A stretch of DNA of 64,000 nt. It comes from Pseudidiomarina sp. CB1 (lineage in GTDB: Bacteria > Pseudomonadota > Gammaproteobacteria > Enterobacterales > Alteromonadaceae). The notes under the pieces were generated by a model. That model was not told the origin of the DNA. It did not search any database and saw only the letters and a program-made list of their open reading frames with translations. Position numbers and translations under genes: made by a program. The stretch is from assembly GCF_024752025.1 (NCBI RefSeq), contig NZ_JANTPU010000001.1, positions 1 through 64,000 on the forward strand, read 5' to 3'. Below are positions 37,600 to 46,215 of this stretch, piece by piece. The first letter of the stretch is position 1. The number at the start of each line of letters is the position of its first letter.

Positions 37600-38706
37600 T
37601 TACGCTAGCTGTGTCTGCAAAACACTGGCACGAGCTTGTTGTACCGCATCGCCGATTGCTGGGCCAGACAAGGTTTCGCCTCTTGTTTTTGCTTCAGCGA
37701 TCACCTCTGTCGCTGCTACTTTTCGCGCAGCGTTAAAAGCCTCGAGTAAGCGTTGTGCGTCGTACGTTGTTAGCCCTTGCAGTTGCCAAATTGCGACGAG
37801 CTTCGGTACCCGCTCCGGGCGGCGCCAACAATCAGCCTGATTGAGACAAGTAAAGAAACAAGTGCTGGTTGCAAGCCGATGTTTGGCGGCGTGCCAACGG
37901 TGCGCCAACAGGGCCATGTGCCGCCACTCGGTGGGTACCCGCAAACGCTCACAGCACGCGACGACTTGTGCTTCGCTATCGAGTTCTCCTTGCCATCCAG
38001 CAAATACCAATTCAGCTTGCCCGGCTGTGCAGTGATTAAGCCGCGCTAGGACGCCCTCCAGCGTGCGTTCATCGGTAAGTTCAGTGAACCACGGTGCAAG
38101 GGCATTAGCTTGCGCTAAAACCGCAAAGTAAGTGGCTGGACTAGCGCTGTTGAGTGCTTTCACGGTTTCGTGCCAGACGCGTTCATTGGCCAATTCTTGC
38201 AACTCATTGGCGGCGCTCATGCTCCGCATGAGTTCTAGGGTTTCCGGTGCAACGGTAAAACCGTCATCGGCAAAGCGGGCGGCAAAGCGCGCAACGCGAA
38301 GAATGCGTAACGGATCTTCGACGAAGGCTGCCGAAACGTGGCGTAGTCGACGCGCGTTGATATCTTTGAGGCCGCCGTAGGGGTCGATGAAGTGGCCGTC
38401 TTGGTCTTGCGCGATGGCATTAATGGTGAGGTCACGGCGTAAGAGATCTTCTTCAAGTGTGACGTTAGGGTCGGCCGCTATGGTAAAGCCTGTATAACCT
38501 CTTCCTGATTTGCGCTCGGTACGTGCGAGCGCATACTCTTCATTGGTTTCGGGGTGCAAAAACACTGGAAAGTCTTTGCCGACTTGGCGATAGCCCTTGG
38601 CCAGCATTTCTTGTGGCGTGGCGCCGACGACGACGTAATCTTTTTCATGTACGGTTTTACCAAGCAATTGGTCACGTACAGCACCACCGACAAGATAGAC
38701 TTTCAC
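37600..38706 (-). CDS. cca: CCA tRNA nucleotidyltransferase without HD phosphohydrolase motif
   Basis: Cca adds or repairs the 3' CCA of tRNAs. The 368-residue protein has the class II head: [25 protein letters not shown] with the metal Asp, [29 protein letters not shown] and [17 protein letters not shown]. coli Cca (412) continues with an HD phosphohydrolase domain. Here the corresponding stretch lacks both the His-containing entry and the CHDLGK motif, and the protein is about 44 residues shorter. CCA addition should be intact, while phosphatase/phosphodiesterase activity is probably lost. It diverges from exeA. Confidence 0.93.
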   Translation of the reverse strand: MKVYLVGGAVRDQLLGKTVHEKDYVVVGATPQEMLAKGYRQVGKDFPVFLHPETNEEYALARTERKSGRGYTGFTIAADPNVTLEEDLLRRDLTINAIAQDQDGHFIDPYGGLKDINARRLRHVSAAFVEDPLRILRVARFAARFADDGFTVAPETLELMRSMSAANELQELANERVWHETVKALNSASPATYFAVLAQANALAPWFTELTDERTLEGVLARLNHCTAGQAELVFAGWQGELDSEAQVVACCERLRVPTEWRHMALLAHRWHAAKHRLATSTCFFTCLNQADCWRRPERVPKLVAIWQLQGLTTYDAQRLLEAFNAARKVAATEVIAEAKTRGETLSGPAIGDAVQQARASVLQTQLA

Positions 38707-38811
38707 TGCGAACTCCTTCTTTGTTTCATTGATGATCGCTAATGACTAGCTCTGATGCAAGTCAATCGTTACACTGGAGTTCGACTTGGTTTCGCAAACG
38801 ACAGACAAACT

Positions 38812-40263
38812 ATGTATCTGAACTATTTTGGCCTACAAACAGAACCGTTTTCGATAGCGCCCGATCCAACATTTCTGTATATGAGCGAGCGCCATCAAGA
38901 GGCGCTGGCGCATTTAAGTTATGGTTTGCAAGGTAGTGGTGGCTTTATTCTATTGACGGGTGAAGTAGGGACCGGTAAAACCACGGTATCAAGAGCCTTG
39001 CTCGACCAGCTTTCGGAAGAAACCCGCACAGCGTTTATTTTGAATCCGATGCTCAACGAAACTGAGTTACTCGCAACCTTATGCGATGAGTTTGGGATTC
39101 GTTATGCGAAACGCAACATCACTAATAAGCGTTTGACCGATAAGCTGTCAGAGTTTCTCTTAGCGGCTAACGCCGAAGGTCAACAATGTGTCGTACTGAT
39201 TGATGAGGCGCAGCACTTGCGCCCACAGGTCCTTGAACAGCTAAGGTTACTTACGAATCTCGAAACCAATCAGAACAAACTCTTGCGGGTCATCTTAATT
39301 GGCCAGCCTGAATTACAAGACTTGTTACGCCGTCGGGAGTTAAGGCAATTGGCGCAGCGCATAACCGCTCGTTATCACCTCTTACCGCTGCAGGCGAGTG
39401 ATACTGAACGCTACATTAATTACCGCCTACAAGTCGCAGGGGCGCAACGTGCACTGTTTGATAGCACGGCAATTAAAAAGGTACATGAACTAAGTGGTGG
39501 AATACCAAGGCGATTAAATTTACTTTGTGATCGGGCATTGCTTGCTGCGTATAACGACCAAGTCCAAACGGTAACCAAAACACAGATTAAAACTGCGGCA
39601 CGAGAGCTCGGTGAGCACGAGCAGACCCAGCGCCGCAGTTCGTCACCGCTAGCAATAGCCGCAGGCATCTTCGTGGCTTTGTGTCTTGGCGTTGCGCTTG
39701 CTGCTTGGCAGTTGGTTCCGGCCAGTGATGCTTCGTTGCCAGCTGCCGGTTCGAGCAATGTACAGACGCAAGAGCTATCGACTGCTGGCACTCAACAAGG
39801 GATTCGGCAGTTATTGCAGGCGTGGCAGTTGCCGCAACCACCTTCCAATCAGCCGATTTGTGAATGGGTCACCGATTATCAACTTGGCTGTGCGCAAGCA
39901 CGGTTACGTTTCGACCGCATCGTGGCGTTAAATTTACCGGCACTTTTACAACTAGCTGATGGCAGTTGGCAGTTTATCGAGAATGCTCAAATGAACCCTG
40001 CTGAAACTTGGACTGGCGAGTTTTTGGCCTTGTGGCCACTGCCTCCTGGTTACCAATTAGATGACCCTAGCACTTACCAAAACTGGTTGGCCAAACAGTT
40101 GCAGCGTTACCGGCAGAGCGATGCAGATGATCTGCCTCGCTTAGCACAAACCCTACAGCAAGAACATGGCCTGCCAATCACCGCCCAACTTGATGCGGTA
40201 ACGTTGGCGTGGTTAACAAGTCACCACACAACCTTGGGACCACGGCTAGAGGGAGCGCGCTAA
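38812..40263 (+). CDS. exeA: ExeA-type AAA ATPase (GspA) of general secretion
   Basis: ExeA with ExeB binds peptidoglycan and helps assemble the type II secretin in Aeromonas. From ATG 38812 (483 residues) it starts with YLNYFGLQTEPFSIAPDP, the family start. The Walker A motif GEVGTGKTT is at 50-58 and a Walker B-like VVLIDEAQHL follows. One membrane helix lies near 278-300, and a periplasmic part could hold a peptidoglycan-binding fold. The open frame from 38755 adds 19 atypical residues. The stop overlaps the next ATG (TAATG). No secretin or other gsp gene is in the window. Confidence 0.88.
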   Translation: MYLNYFGLQTEPFSIAPDPTFLYMSERHQEALAHLSYGLQGSGGFILLTGEVGTGKTTVSRALLDQLSEETRTAFILNPMLNETELLATLCDEFGIRYAKRNITNKRLTDKLSEFLLAANAEGQQCVVLIDEAQHLRPQVLEQLRLLTNLETNQNKLLRVILIGQPELQDLLRRRELRQLAQRITARYHLLPLQASDTERYINYRLQVAGAQRALFDSTAIKKVHELSGGIPRRLNLLCDRALLAAYNDQVQTVTKTQIKTAARELGEHEQTQRRSSSPLAIAAGIFVALCLGVALAAWQLVPASDASLPAAGSSNVQTQELSTAGTQQGIRQLLQAWQLPQPPSNQPICEWVTDYQLGCAQARLRFDRIVALNLPALLQLADGSWQFIENAQMNPAETWTGEFLALWPLPPGYQLDDPSTYQNWLAKQLQRYRQSDADDLPRLAQTLQQEHGLPITAQLDAVTLAWLTSHHTTLGPRLEGAR

Positions 40264-40988
40264 TGTCGTCAGTATTGAAAGCGCTAAGGCAACAACAGTC
40301 GCAACTCATTCCGCCGCAACAACCGATTCAACTTACTGCGGCAATATCGCCGTCGCGCCTTACTTCGCGTTGGTGGTGGCTAGTATTACCTCTCGCGTTA
40401 CTCGTTGGGTGGGTCGGTGCTTATTGGTTTTTGGGGGCGACGCCACTGACGACAGACAGAGCTGACACGGTACCGACAGCTCAAGCAAGCTCAAGTGAAC
40501 CAAGCCTTACGCTGGGACAGCCACAGCAGGTACGTGTTGTTGAACTCCCGCAGCAAGAAGCGCCTGAAGCGGCACCATCGTCCCAGCCGCAACCGACCCG
40601 CTCGACGTTCGAAGCGGTACCTGAGGTTGCGGCAGATCAAGCCTTAAGCCTTGATGAGGTGCCCGCAGATTTGCTGGCGGCGTTTGAAGAGGCCATTGTT
40701 GCCACTGGCAAGAGTACCTCGACGGCGCCTCCAGAGTCGGTACTGCCGCGTATTGCTGAACTTGAGCGAAGTTTACGACAACAAATTCCGCCATTTACAT
40801 ACGATGGTCACCAATACTCGTCACGAGCGACAGAGCGCTTTGTCGAGCTTGCGGGGCAACGCTTGCGGCAAGGTGATTATTGGCAGGGTATTCAGGTGCT
40901 TACTATAGCGCCGAATCATGTCGTTTTGGCACTTGGCAAGGACGCTTTCCAGCAACCTGCGTTAGAAGACTGGACAACGCAGCCGTAA
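40263..40988 (+). CDS. exeB: ExeB/GspB-type general secretion protein
   Basis: A 241-residue bitopic inner-membrane protein. It has a short cytoplasmic start (MSSVLKALRQQQS, similar to the GspB family LxALR motif), one membrane helix near residues 35-58, and a low-complexity Pro/Gln/Ser linker. The periplasmic GspB domain near the C-terminus contains FTYDGHQYSS, ERFVELAGQRL and VLTIAPNHVVLAL. It partners with ExeA: translational coupling by TAATG supports this. Assignment rests on this context plus the end domains, since the middle is poorly conserved. Confidence 0.82.
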   Translation: MSSVLKALRQQQSQLIPPQQPIQLTAAISPSRLTSRWWWLVLPLALLVGWVGAYWFLGATPLTTDRADTVPTAQASSSEPSLTLGQPQQVRVVELPQQEAPEAAPSSQPQPTRSTFEAVPEVAADQALSLDEVPADLLAAFEEAIVATGKSTSTAPPESVLPRIAELERSLRQQIPPFTYDGHQYSSRATERFVELAGQRLRQGDYWQGIQVLTIAPNHVVLALGKDAFQQPALEDWTTQP

Positions 40989-41000
40989 GTTGATATTAAA

Positions 41001-41040
41001 ACACCTGTTTAAATTCATTGTTTGATTTTTTTTGAGGTGT
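41001..41040 (+). promoter_or_regulatory. Inverted repeat that could hide the acyl-CoA dehydrogenase ribosome binding site
   Basis: ACACCT (41001-41006) is complementary to AGGTGT (41035-41040). The second arm includes the GAGGT Shine-Dalgarno sequence just before ATG 41044. The loop is AT-rich. Pairing would block initiation, so conditional translation is conceivable; six pairs over a 28-base loop is weak. Confidence 0.3.
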
Positions 41041-41043
41041 TGT

Positions 41044-42822
41044 ATGGCTGACTATCGTGTTCCGCGCGAAGATATGCAGTTTTTGCTGCAGGATGTATTC
41101 CGAGTCGATCAGGATTGGGCACGTTTCCCTGCACTGAACGAAGTTGATATGGACATGGCAAGCGCCATCATCGACGAGGCCGCTAAATTGGCCGAAGGTC
41201 TGATAGCGCCGCACGCTCGGGCAGCCGATGAAGAAGGCGTTCGCTTCAACGATAGCGTGGTAACCACGCCAGCTAATTACCGTGAAAATTATCAACAACT
41301 GGCCGCTGGTGGCTGGGTTGGCGTGACCGCCAATCCTGAATTTGGCGGCATGGGTTTACCCAAAGTTGTTTCGGCGCAATATGAAGAAATGTTATGCGCT
41401 GCAGACATCTCATTTTCCCTTTATCCGGGCCTCACCGCAGGTGCCATCATCACCCTTGATGCTTATGCCAGCGATGCATTGAAACAGCTCTATTTGCCGA
41501 AAATGACCAGTGGTGAATGGACGGGTACCATGTGCTTGACCGAACCGCATGCGGGTACCGACCTTGGTATCATCCGCACAAAAGCTGAACCGCAAGAGGA
41601 TGGTACTTTCGCCATCAGCGGTACCAAAATTTTTATCACTGGCGGTGAGCACGACCTCACCGACAACATTGTTCATTTGGTGTTAGCAAAACTGCCCGAC
41701 GCACCAGCTGGAAGTAAAGGCATTAGTCTATTTTTAGTGCCGAAGTTTTTACCTGATGCCGATGGCAATCCAGGTGAGCGTAATGCAGTAAAGTGTGGCT
41801 CTATTGAGCACAAAATGGGGATCCATGCGTCGGCGACCTGTGTGATGAACTTTGATGGTGCAACCGGTTGGCTTATTGGCGAGCCGCACCAAGGATTGCC
41901 GGCGATGTTTACCATGATGAATTACGAGCGCCTTGGGGTTGGTATTCAGGGCCTTGGCGCGGCTGCGCGGTCGTACCAGAATGCTTTAGAGTATGCACAA
42001 GATCGTTTGCAGGGACGTGGTGCAAAAGCGACTCGTGCGCAAGACAAAGAAGCCGATCCATTGATCGTCCATGGTGATATTCGACGCATGCTGTTAACCA
42101 TGAAAGCTTTTGTTGAAGGTGGACGAGCTTTCTCAACTTATGTCGGCCAGCAGTTGGATATCGCCAAGTACAGCGAGGACGCACAAGAAAAGGCGCGTGC
42201 TGATGCGTTGGTCGCGTTGCTCACCCCCATTGCGAAAGCGTTCATCACCGATACGGGCTTTGAAACTACCGTGATTGGTCAGCAGGTCTTTGGTGGGCAT
42301 GGTTATGTGCGTGAGTGGGGCCAGGAGCAGCTCGTTCGCGATTGCCGAATTGCACAAATCTATGAAGGAACTAACGGTATTCAAGCGTTAGACTTACTGG
42401 GCCGTAAAGTGTCTGGGTCGCGTGGCGAATTGGTGAAGCCACTGCTAGAAGACATTCAGGCGCTTTTAGCTGAGCCGACTTCGGAGTTGGCGGCCGAATA
42501 TGAACAGCTCGGTAAAGCGGTACAGCGTACCGAAGAGGTAACCGGCCAAGTGTTGCAACAAGTTGCTGGTGGTGATGAGAACATCATTAATAGCGTTGCG
42601 GTTGAGTATCTGCACTTACTTGGTTACGTGACTTACGGTTATTTATGGTTACGTATGGCGAAATCGGCGCAGCCGTTGGTTGCTGAGCGTCCGTATTTAG
42701 CCAGTAAGGTGAAAACTGCGAAGTTTTATATGGCGCGGTTGTTGCCGCGGGTGGAAAGCTTGGCCGCCGCCATTGCCGACGGCAGCCAGTCATTGTACCT
42801 ACACGAATTGGAAGATTTTTAA
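41044..42822 (+). CDS. Acyl-CoA dehydrogenase (DmdC-like, with extended C-terminal domain)
   Basis: An FAD flavoenzyme that introduces an alpha-beta double bond in acyl-CoA. From ATG 41044 (GAGGT upstream) the protein is 592 residues, the long form with an additional C-terminal acyl-CoA dehydrogenase domain. Visible motifs are MCLTEPHAGTDLG (FAD contact), ISGTKIFITGGEHDL, GGHGYVREWGQEQLVRD and the catalytic-Glu motif IYEGTNGIQALDLLGRK (Glu near 441). Long relatives include 3-methylmercaptopropionyl-CoA dehydrogenase (DmdC), but fatty-acid oxidation is equally possible. Its stop shares TTAA with the stop of the convergent putA. Confidence 0.88.
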   Translation: MADYRVPREDMQFLLQDVFRVDQDWARFPALNEVDMDMASAIIDEAAKLAEGLIAPHARAADEEGVRFNDSVVTTPANYRENYQQLAAGGWVGVTANPEFGGMGLPKVVSAQYEEMLCAADISFSLYPGLTAGAIITLDAYASDALKQLYLPKMTSGEWTGTMCLTEPHAGTDLGIIRTKAEPQEDGTFAISGTKIFITGGEHDLTDNIVHLVLAKLPDAPAGSKGISLFLVPKFLPDADGNPGERNAVKCGSIEHKMGIHASATCVMNFDGATGWLIGEPHQGLPAMFTMMNYERLGVGIQGLGAAARSYQNALEYAQDRLQGRGAKATRAQDKEADPLIVHGDIRRMLLTMKAFVEGGRAFSTYVGQQLDIAKYSEDAQEKARADALVALLTPIAKAFITDTGFETTVIGQQVFGGHGYVREWGQEQLVRDCRIAQIYEGTNGIQALDLLGRKVSGSRGELVKPLLEDIQALLAEPTSELAAEYEQLGKAVQRTEEVTGQVLQQVAGGDENIINSVAVEYLHLLGYVTYGYLWLRMAKSAQPLVAERPYLASKVKTAKFYMARLLPRVESLAAAIADGSQSLYLHELEDF

Positions 42823-45800
42823 TCGCCCAGCGAGAGTAGGGTAGCGTTACCACCAACAGCAGTAATGTTGTTGGTGCGCGTTTTTTCGGTGATAAAGCGG
42901 GTAAGGTAGTGTGGACCGCCCGCTTTGGGTCCAGTACCCGACATGCCGCGGCCACCAAACGGCTGCACACCTACAACAGCGCCAATCTGGTTGCGGTTAA
43001 TGTACACATTACCAACGTCGATACGACGGGCAACATCGGCCGCGAAGGTTTCGTTACGGCTATGAATGCCAAAGGTTAAACCAAAACCAGTTGCGTTAAT
43101 GCTATCAATCACGTCATCGAGCTTGTCAGTAGAGTAGCGGATGACATGCAGAATTGGCCCAAAGTTCTCTTTCACCAACTGATTGATACTGTCGATTTCG
43201 ATGGCGGTCGGTGCTACGAAAGTACCGTCATTGGTATAGTCAGGCATCGGTGCACGAGCTATCAGGCGACCTGCCTGTGAAATGTCCGACACGTGCTGCT
43301 CAAGGTTACTCTTCGCCACACCGTCGATCACTGGACCTACGTCAGTTTCATGTAACAGTGGGTCGCCCACTTTCAGTTCAGCCATTGCACCTTTGAGTAG
43401 ATCGATGACGCGGTCGGCAATGTCATCTTGCACGAACAATACGCGCAAGGCAGAACAACGTTGGCCAGCGCTCTTGAAGGCACTGGCAACAATGTCGGTG
43501 ACGGCTTGTTCAGGTAGCGCTGTTGAGTCAATCAACATGGCGTTCTGGCCGCCGGTTTCTGCAACTAATGGCACAATTGCACCGGTACGTGCGGCAAGTG
43601 CACGGTTAATCGATTGTGCCGTATAGGTCGAACCGGTAAAGCATACACCGCCGATATCTTCTTGGCTGACCAAGAATGAGCCAACTTCGGCACCACTACC
43701 AGGCATAAAGTGCACCACGTCGCCTGGAATACCGGCTTCAAGTAACAGTTGCACAGCACGGAAAGCGATTAAGCCAGTCTGCTCCGCAGGCTTGGCGATA
43801 ACACAGTTACCGGTTACCAATGCGGCCACCACTTGGCCAGTGAAAATTGCTAAGGGGAAGTTCCAAGGACTGATGCAGATAAAGGTACCACGACCTTGCA
43901 CGAACAACTCATTGGTCTCGCCTGTAGGCCCTGGCAACGTAGTGCCTTCGCCCATAAGTTTGCGTGCTTCGACCGCGTAGTAACGGCAAAAGTCGACTGC
44001 TTCACGAACTTCATCGATACCGTCTTGTAAGCTCTTACCGGCTTCGAGTGAGCACAAAGCGATCAGCTCATCACGATTGGCTTCCATTAAATCAGCAAAC
44101 TTTTCTAGCGCTTTTGCACGAACTTCGACGTCGGTATCTCGCCAGCGGCGATAGGCCGCGTTAGCGCTATTGAGCGCTTGCTCAGCCAGCGCCTTGTCGC
44201 CCCAGCAAATGCTGCCGATTTGGCGTTGATTCTCTTGCGGACTGTTAATGCTCACGCGGTGGTGGGCGTCATCAATCACGTCGCCATTAACGATCGGGCC
44301 ACCTTGCCATTGTTTGTCGCGGTATTGCTGCACGGCAGCAATGAAATCATCTGCTTGAGAGTGAATGTTCATGTTCAATCCTAACGAGTTTTTGCGATCG
44401 CTGAAAATCTGCGTCGGTAAAGGAATTTTGGTATTTGCCAAGCTTTCGTACTTGGTGATGGTGCGCATCGGGTGCTGGGTAAGTTCTTCAACCGGCGTCT
44501 CTGGGTCCACCAATTTATGCACAAATGACGTATTGGCGCCGTTTTCTAACAAGCGGCGTACTAAGTATGGCAGCAAGTCTTTATGGGCACCGACCGGAGC
44601 GTAAATGCGTACCGTCGTGTTTTCATCTTCCTGCAGAAGTGTGTCATAAAGATCATCACCCATGCCGTGCAGGCGTTGAAACTCGATACGGCGCTGCGTG
44701 GCTTCGTTCATCTGGCGAATGGCAATTACCGTTTGCGCATTGTGCGTGGCGAACTGCGGATAAATTGCGCCATCGGTCTGTTCGCAAAGCAGGTAACGCG
44801 CGCAGGCCAAGTAGCTTACGTCAGTATTGGCTTTGCGCGTGAAAACGGGATAGCCCGTTAAGCCATTGACCTGACAAAGTTTGATTTCAGTGTCCCAGTA
44901 GGCGCCTTTAACAAGACGAACTGGAATCTCATCACCACACTCTTTCGCCAGTGCGGTGAGCCAAACTAAAGTGGGTAGTGCACGCTTGGAATAGGCTTGT
45001 ACCACCAAGCCGAAACGCGGCCAGCCTTTACAAACACCACTGCGATAAACTTTTTCGAACAGCTCTAACGAGAGTTCGTGGCGGTCTGCCTCTTCGGCAT
45101 CGATCGTGACACCAACGTCGGCTTCTTTCGCGAGCTTAACCAACTCGGTTAGGCTTTGTGCGAGCTCGGTTAAAACGCGCTCGTGGTTTGCCGACTCATA
45201 GCGCGGATGCAGCGCCGACAACTTGATCGAAATGGTTGGGCGTGGAGCCTTAGGGTTATTAAAGTTTTCTTGCGCAACAACGTTGATCGAATTCACATAA
45301 TCGGCGTGATAACGTCGTGCGTCAGCCATCGTCAAAGCCGCTTCGCCTAGCATGTCGTAGGCGTGCGTGTAGCCCTTGTCGCGATTGGCACGGCTATTTT
45401 TTAGCGCTTCTTGAATGGTGCGTCCTAATACGAACTGCTTACCCATGATACGCATGGCGGCGTAGGTTGCCTTGCGTACGATGGGCATCCCCAAGCGGCG
45501 GGTCAAGCGGCGAAATACGCCGCGTGGCGTAGCCATTGGTTGACCTGTTGGGTTAATCACTGAGTTGGTCAGCGCTAAGCCCCAGGTACCTGAGTTTACC
45601 AACCATGACGCACTTTCGCCCATGTGCTTTTGCCAATCACCGCCGGACAACCGGTCTTGAATCAGTGCATCAGCGGTGTAGGCATCAGGGATGCGTAATA
45701 AGGCTTCAGCCAAGCACATAAGAATAATACCTTCTTGCGTATCAAGGCTGTACTCTTGTAAAAAGGCATCAACGCCACCGCCATCGGCGCGGTCACGTAC

Positions 45801-45989
45801 GGTATTGACCAACTTTGCTGTGCGCTCGGTCACTTGATCAAGCGTCGAATCATCGTTGGGCACCAGTTGCATCAGTTCTTGCAAATAGGCGTCTTCATCG
45901 ACCAAGTAATTGTCGGTAATGGCGCGTTGCAAGGTGCCGAGGTCGGCACCGGTATACTGAGCCTGAAGTACTTCACTGGCTTTGAACAT
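42819..45989 (-). CDS. putA: Bifunctional proline dehydrogenase / P5C dehydrogenase (PutA)
   Basis: PutA oxidises proline to glutamate: an FAD proline dehydrogenase barrel (about residues 190-510) and an NAD+ P5C dehydrogenase (about 570-1040) joined by a substrate tunnel. The ATG at 45989 has AGGAG at six bases and gives 1056 residues. Seen motifs are EGIILMCLAEALLRIPD, YDMLGEAALT, VRLVKGAYWDTEIK, SPWNFPLAIFTGQVVAALVTGN, ETGGQNAMLIDS and KSAGQRCSALRV (catalytic Cys). E. coli PutA (1320) begins with a ribbon-helix-helix DNA-binding domain; this protein starts directly at the helical arm domain, so it probably does not repress its own gene. Confidence 0.95.
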   Translation of the reverse strand: MFKASEVLQAQYTGADLGTLQRAITDNYLVDEDAYLQELMQLVPNDDSTLDQVTERTAKLVNTVRDRADGGGVDAFLQEYSLDTQEGIILMCLAEALLRIPDAYTADALIQDRLSGGDWQKHMGESASWLVNSGTWGLALTNSVINPTGQPMATPRGVFRRLTRRLGMPIVRKATYAAMRIMGKQFVLGRTIQEALKNSRANRDKGYTHAYDMLGEAALTMADARRYHADYVNSINVVAQENFNNPKAPRPTISIKLSALHPRYESANHERVLTELAQSLTELVKLAKEADVGVTIDAEEADRHELSLELFEKVYRSGVCKGWPRFGLVVQAYSKRALPTLVWLTALAKECGDEIPVRLVKGAYWDTEIKLCQVNGLTGYPVFTRKANTDVSYLACARYLLCEQTDGAIYPQFATHNAQTVIAIRQMNEATQRRIEFQRLHGMGDDLYDTLLQEDENTTVRIYAPVGAHKDLLPYLVRRLLENGANTSFVHKLVDPETPVEELTQHPMRTITKYESLANTKIPLPTQIFSDRKNSLGLNMNIHSQADDFIAAVQQYRDKQWQGGPIVNGDVIDDAHHRVSINSPQENQRQIGSICWGDKALAEQALNSANAAYRRWRDTDVEVRAKALEKFADLMEANRDELIALCSLEAGKSLQDGIDEVREAVDFCRYYAVEARKLMGEGTTLPGPTGETNELFVQGRGTFICISPWNFPLAIFTGQVVAALVTGNCVIAKPAEQTGLIAFRAVQLLLEAGIPGDVVHFMPGSGAEVGSFLVSQEDIGGVCFTGSTYTAQSINRALAARTGAIVPLVAETGGQNAMLIDSTALPEQAVTDIVASAFKSAGQRCSALRVLFVQDDIADRVIDLLKGAMAELKVGDPLLHETDVGPVIDGVAKSNLEQHVSDISQAGRLIARAPMPDYTNDGTFVAPTAIEIDSINQLVKENFGPILHVIRYSTDKLDDVIDSINATGFGLTFGIHSRNETFAADVARRIDVGNVYINRNQIGAVVGVQPFGGRGMSGTGPKAGGPHYLTRFITEKTRTNNITAVGGNATLLSLGD

Positions 45990-46215
45990 AGCATCTCCTG
46001 TAAGACTCAGCCGTTGGCTGGAGGGGACATAATTTGCGCGCCAGTATATTGCTTTTTTACTGCGCGTAAAGCCCACTTCGTCAGTTTTTCTAAACTTTTC
46101 GTCGCCGCCCACGGTGCAATTTTTGTACGCACCTGTCAAGCCCATTAAAGTTGACCCACACAGCGCCTACGAGTACCGTATTTAGCAGGATCAAAATGTT
46201 GACGTGAGAGCGCGT

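Noticed and set aside
45990-46145. 52-residue N-terminal extension of putA that might hold a DNA-binding domain
   Set aside because: No ribbon-helix-helix pattern, while ATG 45989 has a well-placed AGGAG.
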